A stretch of 64,000 nt of DNA from Verrucomicrobiia bacterium (GTDB lineage Bacteria; Verrucomicrobiota; Verrucomicrobiia; Verrucomicrobiales; Akkermansiaceae), in contig JAUIJD010000014.1 in assembly GCA_030431475.1 (NCBI GenBank), positions 25,826 through 89,825 on the forward strand, given 5' to 3'. Made by a program: the position numbers and the translations under genes. Positions within the stretch are counted from its first letter, which is position 1. Every line of letters begins with the position of its first letter. Shown here piece by piece: positions 10,119 to 17,600 of the stretch. The notes under the pieces were generated by a model, which was not told the origin of the DNA, made no database searches, and was given only the letters and a program-made list of their open reading frames with translations.

Positions 10119-11377
10119 TCCGCGGCGAGGTGGGTGAAGCGGACCCGGTCGGACGCCGGGCGGCTGACCGTGATCCGGTCGCCGGTGGGCGCGGTGACGG
10201 TTTCCCCGAGGGCGGGATCGGTTTCGGCATCCGCCAGCAGGCCGGCCATGATGCGGCCGGCCTCGGCGACGGCGGCGGCGTCTTCAGGATCGGCGAGGGC
10301 AATCTCCCAGATCAGGTCGAGCCGGGTGTCGGATCGGGCCGTGAGCCGGTAACGGTCGCCCCGCCAGGCATCGGCGTGGACCGCGAGTTCCGGGTCGATG
10401 CTCTCCAGCCAAAGTCGAAGCCCGAGCCAGCCGGCCGATTCCTCGAGCACCGGCTCGGTGCCGTTGTCGGGGATCGTCACTTCGACGGGCTCGACGCCTT
10501 CGAGTTCCGGGGAGAAGCGGGAGGTCTGCCGCGGGGGATCGTGGAGCGCGCCGAGCAGCTCTTCCTGGTCCATCAGCCGGTTGGCGACCGGCGCGCCCAT
10601 CTGCGAGGGGAAGGTGGCGAGGCCGCGGATGAAGGCGGGGAGGTTGTTCAGCAGGTCGGCGGCACCCGAGCTGTCCTGAGTGCCGGTGAAGCCGATGCCG
10701 AGCGCCTGGCGGGCAAGGAAGCGGGTTTCGATGGCGATCGCGGTGCCGTGGTGGAGCGCGGTGCGGGCACGGTCGGCCTCGTCGCCGGGGTAGCCGGGAG
10801 CGGGCGGGTAGTGCTGGTGGAGGAGGATGCGGACGAGGGCCCGCAGCAGCGCCGACTGGTCGGGCACGCTGGCGTCGTCGAAGCGGTCCGTCACCCACGC
10901 CTCGCCGGTCTGGTCGTCGAACCACGAACGGGCCCCGAGGCTGTAGGTCGCGGCGAGCTGGCCGGCGAAGCGGTCGTCGGGGGCGAGCAGCCCCATCTTC
11001 GCCCAGGCGCTCTGGCGGTGGCCGAGCGAGTTCGGGGGGAAGCGGCTTTCGATCGACGCCGCGACGCGGTCGAGCAGTTCCTCGCCGGCGATGCGGTGGA
11101 CGACCGGGGTGCTGCGGAAGTCGAGACCGATCGCGCTCTCGACGAACTCGAGGATCGCCTCGGGTACCTTGACCTCGCCACCGCCCTGGGCGAGCGAGCG
11201 CAGGCTTTCATTCTCCCGTTCGAGCAGGGCGACCCGGTCCTCGAGGCTGGTGATGGTGGCGCGCAGCTCCTCGGCGTCCGCGTTGGCGGCGGCCTTCCGG
11301 GTTTTCAGCCCGTGGAGGAGACCGGCCGCCCCGACCGCGGCGCCGATCAGGACCGGCAGCAGGGTTTGCGGGCGCAT
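10115..11377 (-). CDS. membrane-anchored protein of unknown function
   Basis: A 420-residue protein that I do not recognise. It starts with one hydrophobic segment (MRPQTLLPVLIGAAVGAAGLL), then a short coiled coil (about residues 35-62, ELRATITSLEDRVALLERE). A large soluble region follows, with FPPNSLGHRQSAWAKMGLL and ALVRILLHQHYPP; these look like remnants of a zincin-type metallopeptidase layout but I see no HExxH. The C-terminus has EIALADPEDAAAVAEAGR. The gene starts seven bases after the stop of the secreted 196-residue gene and overlaps marC by four bases. Confidence 0.7.
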   Translation of the reverse strand: MRPQTLLPVLIGAAVGAAGLLHGLKTRKAAANADAEELRATITSLEDRVALLERENESLRSLAQGGGEVKVPEAILEFVESAIGLDFRSTPVVHRIAGEELLDRVAASIESRFPPNSLGHRQSAWAKMGLLAPDDRFAGQLAATYSLGARSWFDDQTGEAWVTDRFDDASVPDQSALLRALVRILLHQHYPPAPGYPGDEADRARTALHHGTAIAIETRFLARQALGIGFTGTQDSSGAADLLNNLPAFIRGLATFPSQMGAPVANRLMDQEELLGALHDPPRQTSRFSPELEGVEPVEVTIPDNGTEPVLEESAGWLGLRLWLESIDPELAVHADAWRGDRYRLTARSDTRLDLIWEIALADPEDAAAVAEAGRIMAGLLADAETDPALGETVTAPTGDRITVSRPASDRVRFTHLAAE

Positions 11378-11384
11378 GGCGGAC

Positions 11385-11975
11385 TCAGCGGTTGCCGAGC
11401 GGCCGGGCGTTCGGGTTCACCGGGTCGACTTCCTCCAGCTCGCGCAGGTCGGGAAGCGTCTGGCTTTCGACGCCGTTGCCGAAGACGTCCTCGGCGAGTT
11501 CGCCGTCGATCAGCGTGATGCCGACCGGGCGTTCCGGCGAGCCGTCGGCCTTGTACTTGTACTGGAACATGTGCACCGGCATCTCGTTGCGGGTGCCGGG
11601 GAAGTAGCGCTTCACGCGGGTGTCGTAGAGCAGCTCCTGGACGAGCTTGCCGTAGGTGACGCCCGGGCGCTTCGAGTAGCCGAACTTGGTCTTGTAGAGC
11701 TTGTTGCCGAGGCCGTCGTAGATGTCGCACTTCAGCGGGTTGCCCTTGTCGTCGAGCCGGTAGATCGTCTTCACGCTGACGTTGCCGTTGGCGGTGTAGG
11801 TCGTCTTGGTCAGCGAGCGATCGTCGTTGCCCCGCTCGAAGACGGTGCGCGATCCGTCCTTGTTGCGCATCACGCGGACGAAGGGGCCTTCGATGCCGAT
11901 GCCGGGGAGTCCCTGCGCGGGCAGCGCGGGGACGAGGCAGGCAAGGAAGAGGAAGAGAAGGACGCGGCGGATCAT
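11385..11975 (-). CDS. secreted protein of unknown function
   Basis: A 196-residue protein with a clear signal peptide (MIRRVLLFLFLACLVPALPAQG, cleavage expected after the AQG region). The mature part is beta-rich and polar, with alternating strands such as GNVSVKTIYRLDDKGNPLKC, DGLGNKLYKTKFGYS and VHMFQYKYKADGSPERPVG. This resembles RHS/MORN-like antiparallel strand patterns seen in exported proteins. It is the first gene of the minus-strand unit that ends with acyP and is divergent from folP, with about 59 bases between the start codons that must hold both promoters. Confidence 0.75.
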   Translation of the reverse strand: MIRRVLLFLFLACLVPALPAQGLPGIGIEGPFVRVMRNKDGSRTVFERGNDDRSLTKTTYTANGNVSVKTIYRLDDKGNPLKCDIYDGLGNKLYKTKFGYSKRPGVTYGKLVQELLYDTRVKRYFPGTRNEMPVHMFQYKYKADGSPERPVGITLIDGELAEDVFGNGVESQTLPDLRELEEVDPVNPNARPLGNR

Positions 11976-12034
11976 GGGCGGCGGACGGTAGGACTTGGCG
12001 GAGGCGGGTTCAAGGCGGCATTTTGGGCGGGCCG

Positions 12035-12892
12035 ATGCGCTGGAGAACGAAACGCAACACCCATGACCTGAGCCACCGCGGCATGATCATGGGCATCCTC
12101 AACGTCACCCCGGATTCGTTTTCCGACGGCGGGCGCCACGACGATCCCGGAGCGGCGCTGGCGCGGGCCCGGCGGATGATCGGGGAGGGGGTGGACATCA
12201 TCGATGTGGGCGGCGAGTCGACCCGGCCCGGGGCCGATCCGGTGGGCGAGGCCGAGGAGATCGAGCGGGTGGCGCCGGTGATCTCGGCGCTGAGGGCCGA
12301 GTGGGACGGTTTGATCTCGATCGACACCATGAAGCCGTCCGTCGCCGAGGCGGCGGTGGAGGCGGGGGCTGACATCGTCAACGACGTCTCGGGCCTGAGG
12401 GATCCCGCGATGGTCGAGCTCTGCGCCGGCACGGGCTGCGGGGTGGTCGCGATGCACATGCGCGGCGAGCCGCGGACCATGCAGCAGGCGCCGGTGTATG
12501 GAGACGTCGTGGCGGAGGTGCGCGGGTTCTTCGAGGAGCGCTTCGCGACGCTCACCGCGGCCGGCGTCGCGGCCGAGGCGCTGTGTTTCGACCCCGGTAT
12601 CGGTTTCGGGAAGACGCTCGGGCACAACCTCGATCTGCTGCGCGGCCTGCCGGCGCTCGAGGTCGAGGGCCGGCCGTTGCTGGTCGGCGTCTCGCGCAAG
12701 AGCTTCATCGGCAAGTTGCTCAAGAGCGAGGCGCTGGAGGATCGGGAATGGCCGACGGTCGCGCTGACCGCCTGGACGCGGGAAAGCGGCGCGCGGATTC
12801 ACCGGGTGCATGAAGTCCGCCCGAACCGGGAGGCCCTGAGGATGGTCGAGGCGGTGATGGGTGGAGCGCCGATGATGAAATCGGCGTCCTGA
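12035..12892 (+). CDS. folP: dihydropteroate synthase
   Basis: FolP joins p-aminobenzoate to 6-hydroxymethyl-7,8-dihydropterin diphosphate in folate synthesis. The 285-residue TIM barrel shows the pterin-site signatures: MGILNVTPDSFSDGGRH near residue 20, DVGGESTRPGADPV, ISIDTMKPSVAEAAVEAG, INDVSG-type IVNDVSGLRDP, and FDPGIGFGKTLGHN. The Lys/Arg segment is GVSRKSFIGKLL. An upstream TTG is in frame but I prefer the ATG at 12035. The last ten codons lie inside the left arm of a 25-bp inverted repeat, so the C-terminus may have been shaped by insertion of that element. Confidence 0.95.
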   Translation: MRWRTKRNTHDLSHRGMIMGILNVTPDSFSDGGRHDDPGAALARARRMIGEGVDIIDVGGESTRPGADPVGEAEEIERVAPVISALRAEWDGLISIDTMKPSVAEAAVEAGADIVNDVSGLRDPAMVELCAGTGCGVVAMHMRGEPRTMQQAPVYGDVVAEVRGFFEERFATLTAAGVAAEALCFDPGIGFGKTLGHNLDLLRGLPALEVEGRPLLVGVSRKSFIGKLLKSEALEDREWPTVALTAWTRESGARIHRVHEVRPNREALRMVEAVMGGAPMMKSAS

Positions 12893-12930
12893 CGGAGCGG
12901 TGCGGCGCCGATTTCATCATCGGCGCTCCA
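12862..12930. repeat. 25-bp perfect inverted repeat across the folP stop codon
   Basis: Bases 12862-12886 are the exact reverse complement of 12906-12930, with a 19-base loop that contains the folP TGA. Each arm is itself a small hairpin (GCCGAT, six bases, ATCGGC). Two nested hairpins facing each other resemble REP/BIME-type elements. The structure would also work as a strong transcription stop, although no T-run follows. Confidence 0.75.
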
Positions 12931-12950
12931 TGGCAGGACGTCCCGAGGGC

Positions 12951-12979
12951 TTGCTCCGGCGCGTACAAGTCGCAATAGA
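12951..12979 (+). promoter_or_regulatory. candidate sigma-70 promoter
   Basis: TTGCTC (12951-12956) and AATAGA (12974-12979) are 17 bases apart and lie 33 bases before the ATG at 13013. Spacing is ideal; the hexamers match the consensus only in part. Confidence 0.35.
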
Positions 12980-13012
12980 TTCCCCGGTACCCATCATCGT
13001 CTCGCGACCCCG

Positions 13013-13486
13013 ATGAACACCGTCACCCATGCCCTGCTTCCTGTGCTTGCGGCGAAAGCCATCGCCGGCAAGAAGGTCACCGGCCGGGAGCTGGTGCTGG
13101 TGGGGCTGCTCGGGGCGTCCCCGGATTTGATCAATCCACACCTCACCCTCACCGCGCGGATGAACAGTTGGTCGCACGGTCTGCCGGCATGGGGCGGCAT
13201 CACGCTGCTGCTGGTCGCTGCGGCGCTTCTCAGTCGCGGAAAGGTGCGTTGGCGCGTGGCCGGGATCGGTTCGCTGGCCTATCTGCTGCATCTTTTCTGC
13301 GACGCGATCGCCGGCGGAATCAATTGGCTCTCGCCGGTCGGTGAGGCCTTTTGGGGCGACTATTGGTTTCCCGTGATCCTCTGGACGCCGGCGGACGCGG
13401 TGCTCGCGCTCACCGCCTACTTCGTCTTCCGGGCGATCCCGAAATGGAAGGAAGCGAGGCGGGCGAAGGTGCCCGCCGTTTCGTAG
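13013..13486 (+). CDS. membrane-bound metal-dependent hydrolase-like protein (YdjM/DUF457 type)
   Basis: A 157-residue membrane protein with four hydrophobic segments. It carries the residues typical of the YdjM/DUF457 family: NTVTHALLPV at the N-terminus, LLGASPDLINPH, WSHGLPAW and LLHLFCDAI, giving a set of His and Asp residues at membrane edges that could bind a metal. The family is annotated as membrane-bound metal-dependent hydrolase from these residues, and no substrate has been settled. The gene stands alone between the inverted repeat after folP and kdsD. Confidence 0.75.
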   Translation: MNTVTHALLPVLAAKAIAGKKVTGRELVLVGLLGASPDLINPHLTLTARMNSWSHGLPAWGGITLLLVAAALLSRGKVRWRVAGIGSLAYLLHLFCDAIAGGINWLSPVGEAFWGDYWFPVILWTPADAVLALTAYFVFRAIPKWKEARRAKVPAVS

Positions 13487-13538
13487 GGACGACCGCCGGC
13501 ACCTGAAAGGAGCCGCTCCTTGAGGGAGCGGGCTTGTC

Positions 13539-14540
13539 ATGAGAGATCGGCCCTCCACACTCGGCGCCATGGACCACGTGAGCCTCGGTCGGCGGGTGAT
13601 TGAAATGGAAACCGATGCGCTGCGCGCGATGCACGCGCGTCTCGGCGAACCCTTCGACCGCGCGGTGTCGATGCTCAAGGACGTGCTGGATGGCCGCGGG
13701 AAGATCGTCGTCGTCGGCATCGGCAAGTCCGGCAACATCGGCCACAAGCTCGCCGCGACGCTCAACTCGACCGGTTCGACGGCGGTCGTACTCAACTCGC
13801 AGAACGCCCTCCATGGCGACCTGGGCCTCGTTTCCGACGGGGACGCGGTGATCGCGCTGTCCTACTCGGGCGAGACCGCCGAACTGCTCGACCTGCTGCC
13901 GCACATCAAGCGCTTCGACGTGAAGCTCGTCGCGATGACCGGCAAGCCGGAGTCGACGCTTTCGAAGTATTCGGACGTTACCCTCGACACCTCGGTCGAG
14001 CGTGAGGCCTGTCCGCTGAACCTGGCGCCGACCTCGTCGTCGACCGCGATGCTGGTGATGGGCGATGCCTTGGCGATGGTGCTGCTCGAAGCCCGCGGCT
14101 TCACCGAGGAGGAATTCGCACGCTTTCATCCGGGCGGGGCGCTGGGCCGGGCGCTGTTGCTGAAGGTTTCGGACATCATGCGGGCCGGCGAGGCGCTGGC
14201 CTCCGTGCCGGAGGGAGGCACCGTCCGCGATGCGCTGGTGGCGATGTCCGGCAGTCGCTCCGGCGCCTGCGTGGTGGTCGCGGGCGATGGAAAGCTCGCC
14301 GGAATCTTCACCCACGGCGACTTCGCCCGCAGCTATCAGGCCGATCCGCTGGTCGGCGACAAGCCGGTGGCCGAGTTGATGACCCGCGATCCGATCAGCG
14401 TGTCGGCCGACGCCCTTGCGGCGGAGGCGGTGAAGACAATCGGTTCCCACCGCATCGACGATGTGGTGGTGCTCGACGACGGCGGTCGACCGGTCGGCCT
14501 GATCGACACCCAGGACCTGGCGCGGCTGAAGATCGTCTGA
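13539..14540 (+). CDS. kdsD: D-arabinose 5-phosphate isomerase, KpsF/GutQ family
   Basis: This enzyme interconverts ribulose 5-phosphate and arabinose 5-phosphate, the entry into Kdo synthesis for lipopolysaccharide. The 333-residue product has a SIS domain (residues 45-185) with VVVGIGKSGNIGHKLAATL, NALHGDLGLV, SYSGETAEL and REACPLNLAPTSSSTAMLVM. The HPGGALGR motif follows. Two CBS domains occupy residues 215-330 (GIFTHGDFARS, LMTRDPISV). An ATG at 13569 is an alternative start. A weak hairpin (13511-13534) sits directly before the ATG at 13539 and carries the GGAG that would serve as ribosome site, so it might dampen translation. Confidence 0.95.
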   Translation: MRDRPSTLGAMDHVSLGRRVIEMETDALRAMHARLGEPFDRAVSMLKDVLDGRGKIVVVGIGKSGNIGHKLAATLNSTGSTAVVLNSQNALHGDLGLVSDGDAVIALSYSGETAELLDLLPHIKRFDVKLVAMTGKPESTLSKYSDVTLDTSVEREACPLNLAPTSSSTAMLVMGDALAMVLLEARGFTEEEFARFHPGGALGRALLLKVSDIMRAGEALASVPEGGTVRDALVAMSGSRSGACVVVAGDGKLAGIFTHGDFARSYQADPLVGDKPVAELMTRDPISVSADALAAEAVKTIGSHRIDDVVVLDDGGRPVGLIDTQDLARLKIV

Positions 14541-14574
14541 AGAAAGTTCGACACTTCTTCACTCGGGCGACGCA

Positions 14575-14590
14575 TTCCTATAGATAGGAA
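14575..14590 (+). promoter_or_regulatory. palindromic TTCCTAT-AG-ATAGGAA motif before the macroglobulin gene
   Basis: A 16-base palindrome ends 10 bases before the ATG at 14601. A near copy (13 of 16 bases) is at 27475-27490, before another exported-protein gene. It contains TATAGAT, which could be a -10 element (TTCACT lies 15 bases upstream), or it could be an operator. Confidence 0.4.
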
Positions 14591-14600
14591 CCGTATCGCC

Positions 14601-17600
14601 ATGAAATCGCTCGCCTTGCTCTTCGCAGCTCTCGTGCTGCCCCTCGCCGCCGCCCCGCGGCTCCACGTTTCCGGCCCCACGATCCAGGCCGGCACGGAGA
14701 TTGAAATCGTCCTCGATCACGAAGCCTGCCCGGCCGAGCGCATCGGAAAGGAAGCCGCGACGAAATGGCTGGAGATCGAACCGGCATGGGCAGGCAAGAC
14801 GGTTTGGAAGGAGGCCAACGTGTTGCGTTTCGTGCCGTCCGAGAGCCCGGTCCTCGGTACGACCTACACCTTCACGCTGGTTGGAAAGCACATCCATCTC
14901 GACGGCTCGCCGGTGCCCGTCGGCAAGCTCGGCGCGGGGAAAACCCCGCATCCCGGGATCGACTACGCGACCCTGCTCGGCCGCTACGTGGATGGCTGGT
15001 CAACGCGCACCGCGCCGTACTACCTGGTCTTCAACGGGGAGGTGGACCCGGACGCGGTGGCGCCGTTCTTCCACTACGCCGACAAGGAGGGGCAGCGGGT
15101 CGCGGCCAAGGTCCGCCAGCCGGACTTCGGGGAGCTGAAACAACCCGGCTACGTGCGGCCGACCTTTCGCCAGCGCTACGATGCCTTCCTGTCCGGCGAA
15201 CCCTTCAAGCCCGAGCTCGTTGACGATCTCCGGCTGACCAATGCGCTGGTCGTCGAACCCGCCTCGCCGCTGCCGGTCGGCGACGAATGGTATCTGGTGT
15301 CGAGGCAGGGCCTGCCGATCGGCGACGAGGGCATGGCGGTGGAAAGCCGACGCCGCATCGGCGACGTCGACCCCTTCAAGCTCCAGCGGGCCTACGCGCT
15401 GACCATCGCCGACGTGCCGCGCCGGATCGTGGTCGACTTCACCCGCGACCTGCCGAAGCAACTGCCGGCGGGTTTGCTCCGCGTCGAGCCGGAGGTGCCG
15501 GGGATGAAGGTGATCACCGACGACGACGAGATCGAGATTCATGGCGATTTCTCGGGTCACGACGACTGGACGGTGGTGCTGGAGGGCGGAATTGCGTCCT
15601 ACGACGGCCTCGCGCTCGGCAAACGGCTCGTCGAGAAGGTGAAGTTCAAGCACCTCGCTCCCGGCGTCGGGCTGGCCAGCGAGGATGAAAGCCAGCTTGC
15701 CAGCGGTTCGCGACTGTATCGCGTTTCGACGGTCAACATCGACTCGCTGCGGGTCCGGATCAAGCAGCTCAACGGCAGCCAGCTCATCCGCGCCCAGCAG
15801 GGATACCGCTACTACACCGGCCGGGGTCCCGACGGCGAATCGCTGCGCCCGCAGCGCCTCATGCCTTACGAGATGATGGTCGGCACGACGGTGGCCGACT
15901 TCGAGATCGAGCTCGAGAACCCCATCGACACCTCCCGCCCGCTCTATCTCGACTGGGACAAGGTGCTCGCCGGCGAGGACCAGCCCTACGTGATCGGCAA
16001 GGCACCGGAGGAACCGCGCGAGGTGAAGGCGACCCGCCCGGCCGCGTTCTTCGTCGAGATCGTCGGCGATCCGAAGCCCGGGGCGAATCCGGCCAAGTCA
16101 CGCGCGGTGCAGTCGCTGGTGCAGCTCACCGACCTCGGCATGGCGTGGAAGAGCAACCGCGACGAAGCGAAGGCCTTCGTCTTCTCCTGCCGCACCGGCG
16201 AGCCGCTCGAGGGCGTGACCATCGACCTTTTCGGGGAGGACGCCGAGCGCGTCGGCCGGGTGAAGACCGGGGCCGACGGCATGGCGACGCTGCCCCGCGA
16301 CCCGGCGATGCGCCACCTCCGGGCCAGCCTCGGGCGCGACCAGTTCTCCGCCCCCTACGACGACGCCATGCCCACCGTCGGGCTGTGGCGGTTCCCGGTG
16401 CGCTACTCCTGGCAGGAGCCGCCGATGGAGGAGCGGCGGGTGATGCTGTTCTCGGATCGTTCGCTCTATCGGCCGGGGGAGGAAGTGCACGTGAAGGGGC
16501 TGGTGCGCCGCCAGAACGGCAACGCGATCGAAAAGGATGCGCCGTCGACCGTGCGCTTCCGGGTGACCAACCCGACCGGCGTCGAGATCGTCAGCGAGCC
16601 GGTGGAGGTGTCCGCCGCCGGGTCCTTCGACCGGACCTTCCGCCTGCCGCCGGAAACGACCGGTTTCCATCGCGTGGAGGTGGTCTGGGAAAAGGAGAAC
16701 GAGGCCGCCGGCGAAATCGAGAACTGGGTCGAGCGTTCGCACGCCGTTCAGAACAGCCGCGCGACGATGAAGCTGCGGGTCGAGGAGTTCCGTCGCAATG
16801 CCTTCGAGATCACCCACGAGCTGTCCGAGCCGGAGCCCGGCGCTCCGCAAGTCGAGCTGGCGCTTTCCGCCGAGAACTACAACGGCCAGCCGCTCGACGG
16901 TGCGGAGGTGCAGGTCTGGTCGCAGGTCTCCGACCGCAATTTCTATCCGGAGCGGTTCCGCGACCATCTCTTCGGCGACCACCGCCGCCCGGACTTCGGC
17001 TACTGGTACCACTACTTCGGCTACCGCTGGCAGGACAGCCATGCCAACCGCCGGAGCGACACCGAGACGAACGAGCTGAAACTCGACGACCAGGGCGCCG
17101 CGACGGTGACCGCGAAGGTGCCGGAGGCCGAGTTTCCGATGCTGCGTGAGGTGATGATCCAGACCGAGGTCACCGATGCCAACCGCCAGACCCTCAGCAA
17201 GACGAGCAACGCCACGGTGCATCCGGCCTCCGTCTACGTCGGAGTCCAGCGGGTCGATCGCCTCGTGCGCGTGGGTGACAAGCTGCCGCTCGAATTGATC
17301 GCTGTGGACGTCGAGGGGAACCGCTTCGAGGGCGGGCTCGAGGTCACCGCGAAGCTGTCGCGCGAAGTCAACGAACAGGTCCGGCTGCGCACGCCGGGCG
17401 GCGGCGCCGTCCGCAACGAGTCGCGCACCGAGGAGCTGTCGACGACTTCCCTGATCATCGGGGGCGAAGCCTCGGAGTTCCTCCTGGCACCGGAGAAGCC
17501 GGGGCTCCACACGATCGACATCCGCGGCACCGATGCCGCCGGCCTGCCCTTCGCCACGGCGGTCACGGTGCACGTCTACGGCACCGACGAGTATCCGTGG

